64,000 bases of DNA. Origin: Calliphora vicina (lineage: Eukaryota > Arthropoda > Insecta > Diptera > Calliphoridae). The stretch is from NCBI RefSeq assembly GCF_958450345.1, contig NC_088780.1:170730726-170794725 (forward strand), in the 5' to 3' direction. The position numbers were made by a program, and so were the translations under genes. The notes below the pieces were generated by a model. That model searched no databases. It was not told the origin of the DNA and saw only the letters and a program-made list of their open reading frames with translations. Within the stretch, counting starts at the first letter, position 1. Each line of letters begins with the position of its first letter. Of this stretch, positions 24,822 through 39,000 are shown one piece after another.

Positions 24822-26331
24822 GAGAATACATATGTTACAAAAAACAAACAAATTATTAGTTAGTTAAAATTACGTATTTTAATAAGATTATTTGAAAAAA
24901 AAATTAAAATTTTACGTGGAAAACATTTTCAAAAGTACATCATGAACTCATTTTTAGAATACAAATATTTTTGAAATTATGTAGTCTAATTGTCTTTCAA
25001 AAGCATCTCAAATTAACGTCAGGTCCATAAAATACGATTATTTAAAGCAGATGTAAATTTGCTTGACTTTTACAAAAATTTTAATCGTAAATTAAATAGC
25101 GATTTTTTTGAAATTTAAAAGAATAGAAATGAAAGAGTACAAATGACCTTCGAATATGGTAAAAATCGGAAGATCCTAGGTCTCTTAGCCGTTGGTAAGC
25201 TGGATTTTTTAGGTTTTTCTGAATTTGTCCGAATTTTTGTACATATTTAGAAAACAAATAGAATTAGTGGTACATTAGAAATATAATTAGTTACAATTCT
25301 TTATGTACTCACTTCCATTTTATGTTAGTTTCATTAAGTAAAATATAAAGGCACGTGTATTAACTATTTTAAAAAGCTCTGTTTAAAATAGAAAAATAAA
25401 ACGTGTTTTTACACACGAAAAGAAGGAAAAAGGAAACCGGAAGGTGGAGTGACAAAAATAACATATGGCACTGTGGGTAGGTAGCAAGGTGTTAGGTAGT
25501 GGTAGTTCTTTAGATTGGAACATGTGCCATTACGAGTAATTGCAAGGGCAGGTGAAACACGATAGCATGTTTAAGGGTTGGTTTTTAATACGAATGACGT
25601 TCCAAAATAGATAAAGTTCATTTCAAAACCAAAAAATAAAATGAAAGAACCTAAATGAGTCAACATCTTTACACAGAGTTTTCGCTTTATTCGACAAAAC
25701 AAATTAAATCATTAATAAATTGAAGGCAAGTTTTATACAAAATCGGTATAAATTTCAAAGAAGAAAACCTATTTTTTCAATTTCACTGACTTTATATAAT
25801 TGTCACTTAAAAATATGTTCTTACTAATTTTGGCATTGATTAATCTGACAAAATATTCTGTTTCTTATGTTTATATATAAATATATTTGACCCGGATTAC
25901 AGACAGTATAAACCTCCGAATTAAATTAAAATTATGGACACTTGTATATTTTCAATTTTGGATCTGATGGTGGAGCGTAAGTGAAATCATATACTGTTTC
26001 ACCAATCGCCAATTTGAAAGAAAACCAGTTTATAAACTGATTGCGACATGTAAATTATTGAAAATTCCACGCATGCTTTTGTTTAATTTTTTTATATTTG
26101 AGTTTCTAACCTTTAGAAGTTAGAAATGTTATTTTTGGGCGTTGAGAACTTGCACAAATGTTGCTGTCTTCCAAAACTAGACATTCGATTTAGAATTTTG
26201 ATACAATATTAAAGCAAGCACTCTTTAGAACACTCATTATACCATTCTTACTTGTATCATAAAGTTTCTAAATATTCTTAATGATGTTTGTATTTTATCA
26301 ATGGTTTTTGTAACGAAATGTTTATAACATA
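24822..26331. other. Non-coding DNA
   Basis: AT-rich. A less AT-rich patch at 25430-25560 (ggaaaccggaaggtggagtg...) is not recognisable. No gene supported. Confidence 0.5.
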
Positions 26332-26924
26332 TCGCACTCGTTCAACAATACTGTATTAACTCAAAATTTTTAAAAATTCACTTTCTGCAAGAAATCAACC
26401 AACAACATCAATATCTATCTACTGTAAAAATTTCAACGTATTCCGATTACTCTTTCATCTTGAAAACCTCATTTGAGACCATTTTCGTGATAATTAGTGA
26501 CTACCTTGAATCAACAAAAAAGTATTATTTTGAGTTAATACAAAAATTTAAATAGAATACATCGTATATTTTAATAAAAAATCTATTATTTTGAATTGAG
26601 CCTTTATTCAAGTTAAAAATAATCAAATTGTTTTATTTAAATTTGGTTGTATTTTGAGTTGATACTGTTTTGTTGATAAAATAATACAAAAAATTATCGA
26701 GAAGTTCCAGAAAAATGGTAGTAACTCAAAAAATAGATTTATTTTCCAATAATTACAAAAATTTTAAAGAAAAACAATGTAAATATATTTTCAAATGGAA
26801 TTTGCTTACTATGATGTATTCGGATTCTCAAATTCTCTTTAAATGTAATCACAAACAGTTTTTGCCCTCTACTGAAAATTTTTAAAAAAATTTGAGTTAA
26901 TACAGTATTGTTGAACGAGTGCGA
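26332..26924. mobile_element. 593-bp mariner-type MITE just upstream of the first Fas1 exon
   Basis: TCGCACTCGTTCAACAATAC and complement, about 50-bp arms, TA on both sides (26330-26331, 26925-26926). Internal ttgagttaatac repeats. It lies 158 bp before the exon at 27082. Confidence 0.85.
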
Positions 26925-27081
26925 TAAGTACATATATGTATATAAAATTTGTTTTATAAGCCTTTAATAAAATAAAAATTGAATTATGAATAAAATAGTT
27001 GTAAGTCTTTGTAAATATTAATCAACGTTGTAAAGCAAAGTCGTCCAATATCTCAAATACATTTGTTTTCTTTATTTTCAG

Positions 27082-30000
27082 TTTTACAGTTTGTTGGAGC
27101 AGAATCCAATTGCTAATTCAACTTTATCACTAAGAGCCTGTACACTGTTTGTTCCCACAAATGAAGCTTTTCAACGTCATCATGGCACAACTTATGTTCT
27201 TTATCACATGGGTAAGTGTTTGATGCTTAAAATGCAAATTGATGCATTGATAATTGTGTAAATGTATGTATATGACATATTTTTAGCTACGGTCGCGATG
27301 ACTCAGGATCAACTAACCAAGACCATACCCTCAGATATGGATGGTAATCCACCATTGTATATAACGAAAAATCGTAACGGTGATATTTATGTTAACAACG
27401 CTAGAATCATTCCCTCGCTGTCTGTTGAAATGACCAATAGTGACGGCAAAAGACAGGTTTGTACAGTTGTTGTAAATAAGTTGTTGTAATAAGTTAATAT
27501 AAAATCTTCCATCTAACCATTTTTAGGTAATGCACATTATAGATGAGGTATTAGTGCCTCTTACATCACTTCCGACATCCAAGACGGAAATTACAAATCC
27601 AGATGCATTTCAATTCTTGCAACAAGCCGATTTACTCAACATAGGAGAAAACCGCTTGAGGTGAGTTGAAGAATACAACTCGTACTTTATACATCTTTTA
27701 AATATTCATTTCTATTTAGATCGTATCGTTCTCAAGTCACTGTGATGCGAAAAGAAAACTTGTATCAATCACCCGGTGGCCATACTTTCCTTATACCGGT
27801 AGATGAAGGCTTTAAGGTAACAATTATGCAATCCCTCCATGACATATATTTATATTAATTGAATAATTTTCAATATTTTAGCAAACTACCCGTAGCAGTT
27901 TAGTGGATAATAAAGTTATCGATGGCCATGTTATTTTAAACAATGTGATATTTACTTCGGCTGCTCAAATTGAAGTGCCTCAGACCACTGCCGCCTTTGA
28001 GGATAATATTAAAGTAACAGTTAGCTTTTCCAAACAAAAAGAAGGAAAGAGTAAGTGTTCATATCATTCAGTGTTCATGTTCATTCATAAAATATTTAGT
28101 TTTCTATATTTTGAATATAAACAATAATTTCTGTTTGAAATAGTCATCCTCGCAACTAGTTCTACGGAAGTGATATAGAACAAGCTCTTTCAATATTGTT
28201 TTTTTATTCGAAATTGTCATAATTAGTTCTGTTTCTTTCATTACATTAAAAAAAAAAGTATTTTAAACGTCTGCAGAATAACAGAGACTACTACAGATAT
28301 GCAACAAATGACAGTGGTCAAAGAAGTAATAACAATCGTATGGTTATTTTGACGTTCTACAACAATTTTTCAATGGTTGTGGTTTGCACAGCGAGAGAAA
28401 AAATTAAATTTTCAATAGGCAAAACGAGTGTAATATATTTGTAAATCTTTCCAACCCATAATCATTTTCTTTTGTACCACTACAACACTATTAATACGAA
28501 ATTACTACTCTGTTTTCAATTAAATAATTTGAAAACTAGTTAACCCTTTGTCGACCGACGGTACTTGTAAGTACCATAACAATAATAAGCTTACAAAATG
28601 AAAACAAAACATATTTTGACCTTTTTTTGCCCAAAAGTACTTTGAAGTACACTATCATCTTTGGAATAATATATTTTTGATTGCCTATTGGGAGACTCGC
28701 TTACCCAGAACAACTGTGAATTATTTCATGTTCTCATTGTGGTGTTTATTTATGCTGTAATGATAAAAAATATTGTTTGGTAAAATACCATAATATAGAC
28801 TTGTAATGGAAAATGTTATAAGTTACAAAAAAAAAAAAAAACAATTAAAACAAAAAACTATGAGCAAGTCCTCCACAAAGTTACAATTTTGTAAATAACT
28901 TCCTGTAGTCCTTACTTTCAATATTTCATAAAAAAATGAATGTTAAAGTTAGTTACTAAATTCCCTGATTTCTTGAATTTGAATTTATATACTATATTGA
29001 CCAACATCAATTGTAAATGAATGTAAATTAAATTGTTATTTTTTGTTTCAGTGTATGTTAAATCGAATACTTTGCTGGGTGATTCAAAGCATGCTACTGG
29101 TGTGGTATTAGCTGAAATAGTTAAGGCTAATATACCAGTACGTAACGGCGTTGTACACTTGATACACCGGCCATTGATGATAATTGATACGACCGTAACA
29201 CAATTCCTACAGGTAAGCTAACAATATCTAGATACACAAACAAACCTAACATCCAACAAAAAAAACACAACAATAAACAAAAGACGTACTAGATACTATT
29301 CCCGTTGTGTCAAATAGTTATTGAAAAAATAAATAATAAAACGAATACATATGTAAATGAATAATACACATAGAAAGATACTAATATAATCAATGTATGT
29401 ATATTGTTTATAAATATGTATGTACTTATTTAGGTACATTTATGTACTACAATAATCCTTGACTTTGAAATGTCTTAAAATCGTATGCTCGCACATACTC
29501 CTACATACAGTATATATTACATATGTATTTCAAGGTAGATAAAGGGACTGTAGTAGACTTGATTTAACTAAACAGTATTATTTACTGCATATGTATTTAG
29601 TAATGTTAAGAGCATTATATAAAATAAAAATATTAAATATTTTTAAGGATAAAAGTAACTTGATGCTAGATTATGAAAATACATGATCATATCAAAGCCA
29701 TACGCTTTGTTTTTATTTTGGGTCAGGAAAGTATTTGCTGTGTGTATGTGTGTAAAGTACATACATACATACAAACATATAACACAGGGCGACACAATTA
29801 TTTTTCTGTGATAATGAAGTTCCTAAGTTTCTATAAATTGTTTGAATTGAGCCGGGTTCTCGTAATAACTTATTATAGAGAAACTTAATGATGTTGCACC
29901 ACATATTTTAGCATTGCGCTCGAGAACGATTTAACATATTTTGGTTTAATAAAAATAAAAAAGAAAAATATACAAAATTCTAATTCAAAATTAACATTTA

Positions 30001-33000
30001 TTAATAAATTCCATGCTGCAGAATCGGTGTTGCCCTGTGTAATTGTTTAGAATACTTATTTCTTACTATTGCCCCACAGACTCAATTAAGAACAAAGTTT
30101 TTTGAACGCTCCTCGACATCACACTTCACATAAATACAAAAACTTACAAACACAGACACAATATAAAAAGAAACCCAAAGACAGATTTTACTTGAACTGA
30201 ATATCACAGAAAGTTTTATGATTTTTACATTTTTAACGATCTAATAAAATCTAATAAAATAACTGCATTCGGTTCTTAGTAAAATCAAAAGCAAAATTTT
30301 ATTTTAAAATAATTTTTAAAATATAAATTTTATTTTAAAAAAATTTTGGGTGTAATGTAAGTATTCTAACAACAAAATTAATAATGATTGTCATTCAAAA
30401 CTCATTTAACGAAATTTATTTAACCTTGTAGTTCGAAACGACTAACATCAATCTGGCCTAAACATAAATTTCTCTAAGATCAAATCGGGCAATTCACAAA
30501 GTGTCAGAATTTTTGTATTTGATTTTTCATTATACATACATACATATAATAAACAAATTAGTAGAGCTAATTAGGAGATTATTGGGTTTTTCGATTTAGC
30601 AGATATTCAATAATAAATTATTTCGGTGTCTTCTATTAAAAAATCTGACTTTTTAATTGTCATTGAGTTGAAAAAGAATCTTCATAAGATGTGTCTAGTT
30701 TTTTCTAAAATGTTGGGTAAACGTTATCTCGCAACTCTTAAAAGCTATAGAAATGCGAATTTTGCACAATGGAACACCGTTTTATTTTGCTATGAACAGG
30801 TAGGCGCTAATATAAGTCACCACACCTTAATCCTTTTGAAAATGTATAGAAAATAGTAAATATAAAGGTAAATCAGGAATTGTCACATCGAAATCCAAAC
30901 AAATTGCATCAACAAGCTATAAATGAGGAATGGTCATACATTCCAATGGCAATAGAAAATCTTATTAGTTCTATGCCTAAAAGTTTTGCGGTTATTATGC
31001 AACAAAATTATTATAATTAGTATAGATTTTGTCGTATGATATTTTTTTTCTTCTCTTTGTTAAATATTTTCATAATCACCCGGTTGGCATATTCGTTTTT
31101 CATTGCATTTTATTTGTAATCTAGTACAAAACAGTAAAGAGTAAATGAAATACTAGGATATAGTAGGAAATACTAACTTTCGTTGTTAATAATACTGAGG
31201 ATGAATATTTATTTTAGAGTGCATTTGTTGTTTCTAAAATCGTTAATTTCTTTGAAATTGGACAGAAATTATAATGCGAATTTTGTCCAATATGCTTTGA
31301 TCGATACTGTATGTAAAACTTAACAAAAAAACATGTTATTTAATATGCGTTTAACAAACTTTGTCAGTTGCCCCATGAGCTTTTATTCTACATTCGTTTT
31401 TTAGTTTTTGTATGCAAACATTAATCAAAATTATTCGAGTTTAAAGTGGATTTTATACGTTAACGACTGTAACTATAAACTTTTGAAATCCCATTCGAAA
31501 CTACAAGACTAAATACACATTTTATTGCATACTTCCTTTACACTTTCAAATTAAAAATTATACGAATTTAACCAATTATTTCGATTAAATTTTTAAATCG
31601 TGAATTCAGCTAATTGGCCTATTAAAGACTTTGGTTTTATTTACTTTTTATTAAACTAAATTTTCTATTTACAAATTGGCACTATTTCGTTTATCAATAT
31701 CTCTTCTAAATTATATTTTAAACTACTCTCGTTTCTAATTTCAAAAAAGAAATCAAGTAAAAATTATTTAGTTTTATTACATCCATATAAACAAATAGTT
31801 GTACCATTTGTATGTTTTTTTTTTTTTGTTCTGTATTATCTAAAAAAAAAACTTTTCTTCTTGTATATAATTTTTTTATTTTCATATTTGATGTAATTTA
31901 CAATATTTTATTTTATACTAAATATCTATCTTTTTTTGCTAATTGTATTTTTGTCAATATTTTAAATTGTGCCTGCTGGATGTGTAATTTCTAACTGCAA
32001 TTATTCTACCAATATTGTAGTCATTTAAGGTAAATATTGATATATTTGAAGCAGATTTTATACGTTTATTTATTGTTTTAACAAATAATACATGTTTTTA
32101 GGTATTTATATAAATATAAGTCTGTTCGTTTGACTGTTAATTCTACTATTTTCCAATATTTTGTTTACTTTTTATTATAGTCCGACCGAATATATTGATA
32201 TGCTGCGAACCAATATGATTCGCAGCATATTTAAATTTTTTATTATTTCGCAGTTCATTGTATCAAAATTTAGTTCTTGAACCACGAGCGAAAATTTATT
32301 TAAAACAAATTAATGCACTGATTTTGTCTTATGCATTCAACTTATCATCGAGCTTTTATGAATCATTTGAATACTTTGCATACAAATCAAAACACAGTAA
32401 TCATTTTTGAGTTGTTATTGTTAACGGCAGTTAAAAAATTATTGTGTAAATGGCAATCAATTGTGAGAGTACATGCACTGCAAGCAATATAATTTGCACA
32501 TGTTGATGAATGAAAACTCAACAAATGCAGTGATTTCATTCATATAGAAAAAAAGCGAATCCACTCATGTACATCTCTGATATCTATATGGATTCATATT
32601 CGTTTAATATGCAGTCTAAATACTAAATGTAATCTAAAGACACAATAGTTCTATTGATTTGTCCATTTCTATTCTATACAATTTTGCATGATATTTTCCT
32701 TTGGCAAATTCAAAATAGGATCTGATAACAAATTTCAAAATACGATCAAAGGTCATTGCAAAATATAGTTTTTTTCTTTCATATTTAATTCTTAAATGCT
32801 GCTAAAGTATCCACAAATAGATCAAATTAGAACATAAAAAAATTATAACTGCGTTTCCGGTAAAATAATTTGCGAATTTTTATAAGCAAACTTTGATGAC
32901 TTTTTTGTATTTAATATAGTTTATTAACTTTGTTACCACTTTTTCTTCATGAAAATTACGAAAATACAACATTTTTACGAGATATTCCATATTTTTGGAA

Positions 33001-36000
33001 ATACTTGGGAATTATAACGTTTATCTTTAGAGTCATTTCCAATGATATCATGGTTAGCCCTAGGAACAAACGTTTTAAATGTTATCTTATAATTAATCAA
33101 ACTTAATTTTTAAAGTGTGATCAGATTAATTTTATATTTACTCATACAAGGTTATAAAATATTCAAATATTAATTGCACAATTTTTTCATACATTACGTT
33201 TAAATTTGATACATACTAAAATTAATATAAATAACTTGGGAATTAAATGAACTTATTTTTATTTAATGGTGCGATGAACATGAACTTCAAATTCTGAAAA
33301 ATATTCTTCAATATCCAACATATTCTCAAATTTCAAAAATACACAATAGGCAATAGTAAGTATATATATCTAACATAATTATTAATATTTTTATATACTT
33401 GTATCCAAATAGTCACACATACATATGTACATGCAAACATAAACACACATACGTATATAATTAATTTAAAGAAAGAGAGCTTGTTATTTCCTTAATCGCT
33501 CATTTATCATGTATAATGAAAAACTCGCAGCAAACCAAATTTGCCTTTTGTTTTATTTGTAGTTGAGTTAGATCGCTGTACTAAAAATAGCTTTTGTCAA
33601 CTCCTGATAACACTATGCATGTCGACAAATGTAACAAACCGGAGGACTAAACACTTATATGCGTTAGCTCCAGTTTTTAAAATAATGGCTTTGAAAGTTT
33701 TCTTTCCTTCCTTCCGTCTGTTTGTCCATCCTTAAATCAAAAAATATTGTGATAAGAATAAAAGTCGCAATTTAAATGATAATATTCAGAGTATGTAGAA
33801 AGTAGAGGAGAATCGAACCTAATATTCGGCCTTATCCGAAAGAAACAAAAATCATTAATGTATTATCAATATCTGAAATAATTTAATATTCTGTATTTAA
33901 GAATATGTTTCAATTAATTTTTTTATGTATTCTACATTACCACCTTTACACGGCGAACTTTTGTTCAATTCAATCTTGTATTTTCATATTGAACAGAACA
34001 CTGCTTTTTGAGGAAGTTATATTTATGGATGATTTTAAAATATTTATTAGTTTAAACCATTTTTCAATAACATGAGAATAATAATTTTATCACATTTTCT
34101 TCTTTGAATATTTCATAATTTATGTTTTTGTTTCTTTTTAAACTTTTGGTATTGGTATTTGGCAAAATTCAGTCCGTTTATAGACAACATTCTTGACATA
34201 ATCCGAAACTGAATATTCAATTGATCTTAAATCAATTTAAAAAATTAGTACTTGATTTTATAGCCTTTAATGATTATACATACATGTCAAATCAAATCAA
34301 AGAGAAAATCAAAGTCCTGAGAAAACTTGGCACAAAAACCATTTTAATGAATAATACTTTTACCTCCTGTTTACCTCCCGATAATTACAAAATATTGTCA
34401 GTATAATTTAATTTTCAGGAGGTGACCGAGAGCGCTTTATTGTTGCCCTTTATATGTACATTTTTATATTATATTTAGTATCAAATCTGCTTGTATATGT
34501 AAATTCGTGGTGAATAGTTTTACATTTTATAATATTATATTTTGTTTCATTTCATTTCATCACAAATTAATTCGCACACAACATACATACGTATACTACA
34601 TACCTATGATCGTATACTTAGTTTAGTATGGCTTTTGTATTCGTTTCCGCTTAAAATACATATATATTTTCTAAATAATAATGAGAATTATCAGCTAAAT
34701 ATACCTCTTCGTTTTGTTTTAACTTTTAATTAATTTGTCACGTCAATGATAACAAATCTATATCAAGATAATAGATCTATGTACGTACCAACGTTCATTT
34801 TAATATAATCACACTGTAATAGTATGAATTCGGGAATATTTAATTTCAAGGAATAATGCCTGTCTGTAACACATATCTGCTTAATTTTACTAAAATGAAG
34901 AATTTCAATATATTCAGGGTTATTTCTGTTCTCACTTTCACCATTCACCTTATTTTTGGAAGCATAATTACAACAAATAAATGTTTACAAGTGATTTTTT
35001 TAACCTTAATTATATAATTTTCGAAATCTTATTTTATATTTGGGGTATTCACATGGTCTGTTATTAGTGATATTGTCATAATGTCCTAATATATTATAAT
35101 AGTTGTTGTTGTGTTTTAAACAAAAAAAAAATATTATTTTAAGACAAAACAATAAACATATTTCAAATAGGGTTATTAGTTTAGAACTTTTTTGATTGAA
35201 ACACAACAAAAATTTGTTAAAACTATCATTATATATTAGGACATTATGACAATATGACCAAATAGAAGACCGTGTGAATACCCCAATTATATTGTTGTAA
35301 TTATGCTTTCAAAAATAGGGTGAATGGTGAAAGTGAGAACAGGAATAGCCATGATTATAAATTTCACCAAAGAGCACCGAAAAATCACAAGCTTTTGACC
35401 TTCACACATACCCTTTGGAGTCTATTTACGAGAAATTATGTCAATGGCTAAGAAGAGAATATTATTTTATACCGGAAATTAAATCTGCATTTTATAAATT
35501 TTGTAGGAATAAACATGAACTGATCAAAATATTGATTTATTGATTAAATAATATTTGACACACAGCATATTTGTTTTAACATTAACAAAAAATTAAAAGA
35601 TTTTAAAAATAGCCTCAGTGCAAGACAATAAATAAAGTTCCATGAAACTATTAAATGTTTATAGTCAAGAAAATATGGTTTATGCAGGAATCTGACTAAA
35701 ATCTGTTTTGTATTCAGTGTTTTCGATAATATTTATGTATATAGAAATATCTGGTTAGTTTATGTATATGAAAGAAAATGAAGTATTATCAGATTTAGGA
35801 AACTATTGTATGCTTAGAGGTACCGAAATCGACACCTTGGATAGTATAACACAGACCTGGATTAAAATTAGTAATATTAATTTTTATCTGAACTAATATT
35901 GTTTCCTTGGAGTATTGCTGTACATACTTTCATTCTTGATCTGAGCATTTTTATGTTGTACCTATTTAGCTATCGTTACTTTTAAACATTAAACCGAAAA

Positions 36001-39000
36001 ATAAAAAGAGAGAATCTACACATTCTCCCTTATTCTGGTTGTCGTCGTCGTCGTTTTGGAGTCGACTTCACTTTCTGTCGACGTCGACGTCACCTCGACA
36101 CTATTTTGGTATTCTGTAACCGTATTGTGTCGACGTCGACTGTTTATCGAAAAAAAACACACATCTCTAATATTTAAGTCAGCTGATTAATTTTGTTTTA
36201 TATTTAAAAAAAGAAACTTTTTTATTTCTATTTTAAATTGTGATACGGGCGTTTTTTTATGTTTTATTATTATGATTTAAAAAAAAATTAAAAAGAAAAC
36301 TTAATTTTAAATCCTCTTGCGAGATATGGATTTTTCCGCAACTCCTCAACAAGTTTTTCAAATTGGTAAGAATTTGTTACTTTAATTTTTTTCCATTTTG
36401 TTATATCTTTTGATTCTTAACTTTAAAAAGTTGTTTTTTTAAAGTCGTCACCAAAAATGACGACGACAAAATAAGTGTCGACACAATACAATATCGACGC
36501 CGTATTGACTTACAGAATACCAAATGTGTGTCGACAGTCATCGATAGCAGTCAATAACGACAAACAGAATACCAATTTTAAATTATCGACGCAAGTCGAC
36601 GTCGACGACGATAACCAGAATACGGGTGATTAAGTAGTTTGTAAAATTTGCTCATATGTCAGAATTGCAGAACATTTTTGTTGTTGTTGTTGCGTGAACA
36701 ATTTTACAATATTTAATCTGCTATATCAAGTCCAAGAAATTGTACTACTTTTGCTGGATGTAGTGAAGTAGGGCTGGCTGGACAGTTGAAAATGTGGAGG
36801 GTTTAATGAGGACCCTGACCACATGCTGGGCATAAGTTGAGGACGGCACGGTCTATGCGGGACCAGAAGGCATTAAGCCTGTTGCGTCTGCTATCGGTGG
36901 TGGGTATACGGTATCCTGCTACCGCGGAATGTCGTTCAAAGCTGTCATATACGAGCTACGATCCAATGGATCCTGCACATACCTCTGTATGCTCTCCTCG
37001 TATTTTCTTAGGTCCTGTCTGACATGCCTCGTGGGAGACTCCAACTGTGTGATGTTTAAGTTTGGATGACTCCTCCGGTGACATACCAGATGAGTCATCC
37101 AACAACTAGAACACTTTTGTTGTCATTGTTTGTTCTTGTTATATATCTTGTTATATAAAATTACCATAAATTATTTTATTGGATAAAAGCTTTCATTAAA
37201 ATAAATTGCAACTTAAATAATATGTATAGTAAATTCGAAAACATTGCACGAGCATTGAAACATATAACATTTGCTTCATTCTTAAATTTAACTTTTAAAT
37301 ATTTGTACTCTCTTTAATGTAGGAAAATGAAAATGGGGCTTTGCGCAAGTTTCTTGAAGTAATTATGGACATTGGTGGCCAAGTCTTAGATGACATTAAC
37401 AATTTCGGAGATGTTACAATTTTGGCTCCCAGTAATGAAGCTTGGAATAATTCGGCCATTAACAACATTATTAGGTTTGTATTGCAATAATATTTACAAA
37501 AACGTGGTTTTATTAAAACATCTTTATTATAACTTCACAGAGATGTACCAAAAATGCGTGAAATTTTAAATATGCACATAATTAAAGATCGCCTGAGTGT
37601 AGATAAAATCAAGGAAAAAAATCGGAATTTAGTAAGTTTAAATAAATATTTAGTGTTAAAGGTTTGTGTATAAATGAGCTTTCTTTTTAAATTTAAAGAT
37701 CGCGCAAGTGCCAACTGTCAACAATCGCACATTCCTCTATTTCAACATCAACGGCGAAGGGACAGATGAAGTGATAACTGTCGAAGGTGGTGGAGTAAAT
37801 GCCACTATTTTGGAAGCAAATGTGGCTAGCACTAATGGTTTTGTTCACATTATTGACAAAGTTCTTGGGGTTCCATACACTACAGTTTTAGGAAAATTGG
37901 AAAGTGATCCTATGCTAAGGTAAATATGTATAACGATAATAACTTCTCTAAGCGAAATTCAATTAATGGCATCCTTTTTTCTTGAAAATTTCACTGAAAA
38001 TAAATAAAAATTTAACTGTTTTTACAGTATTCTTTTTAAACATAAACTTTCGTGTTAAATTTATTTAATATCTACACAAATATACACAATTACAATATAT
38101 GTATTAAAGTAAAACGTATAAGAGATATTTCCTTTTCCCATTTTTCTTATTCAAATTCAATGGAAAAAAACACCCAGGATTTTTATATTCGATAAATTCT
38201 TAATGAAAATTTAAATGAATTTTAGTTTAAACCAAACTTTCTTTTATCTATTGTAATATATGAGAAATCATAAAAAATACGACAGGTAAATTGTGCCTTT
38301 AATTGAATTTAGCTCGGTGTACGTGAAATAACTTTAACTTTTATCTTCAATTTATATTTTCGTTTGTTTGTAATTCACATAGTGATTCATATAAATTGGG
38401 ACAATTTTCAACATTTAACGAACAATTGAATAATACGCAAAGACGTTTTACATACTTTGTGACGCGTGACAAAGGCTGGCAGAAAATCCAATTAGATTTG
38501 CCCTCGGTACATAAGAAACTATTTATGAAGGACTTCTCTTATCATGTAAGTAACATTTGATCTTTATAAATGTCAATGACAATTTAGCATTTTCTCATGT
38601 TTTCCACCAATCTTTATTTTTAAAGTCCCGCTCAATTTTAGAACGCCATTTGGTAATTGATGATCGCGCTTATACCATGAAAGATATGGTTGCCATGACC
38701 AAAGAAAGTGAATCAATTGTTTTGCCGACCTTCAGAGATTCCTTAAAAATAAAAGTAGAAGAAGAAGCTGGACGTAAGTATTTTTACAATATTTTTTTCA
38801 AACATGCTTTTGGGAATTTAAATAGTAATGGGTTAAAGATTTTGTGAGTGATAATAAATTTTGAATTGTTTAAATTTATTTCATCCAATTTTTAATCTTT
38901 AATCTTCTCCCTTTCTTAACTAAATTCAAAACCAAGATCTTCATGATGAATTCGCTTCTCATGAATGGACTGGTGAGTGCGCATACATTTTAAACGTAAT

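Larger units (their letters stand above)
29213..37322 (+). other. Fas1: Fas1 8.1-kb intron between domains 2 and 3
   Basis: Donor gtaagc after FLQ, acceptor aatgtag before ENENG, phase 0 on both sides. It holds the SFK micro-exon, a Tc1-like remnant (30871-31020), nested MITEs (34918-35351), a TCGACGTCGAC element (36028-36626) and a LINE fragment (36745-37090). 29213-30590, 31021-32020 and 32040-34400 are otherwise AT-rich with no supported feature apart from two speculative alternative exons. Confidence 0.8.

Noticed and set aside
24564..24822. Open frames on both strands around KPCPSVWLAV / ASQTDGHGLI
   Set aside because: They come from the conserved helentron tail (cagacggacggacatgg), which is non-coding.
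34221..34406. 61-residue frame MILNQFKKLVLDFIAFNDYT
   Set aside because: Looks protein-like at first but has no known motif, lies in the Fas1 intron and has no splice context except the unrelated acceptor at 34418.
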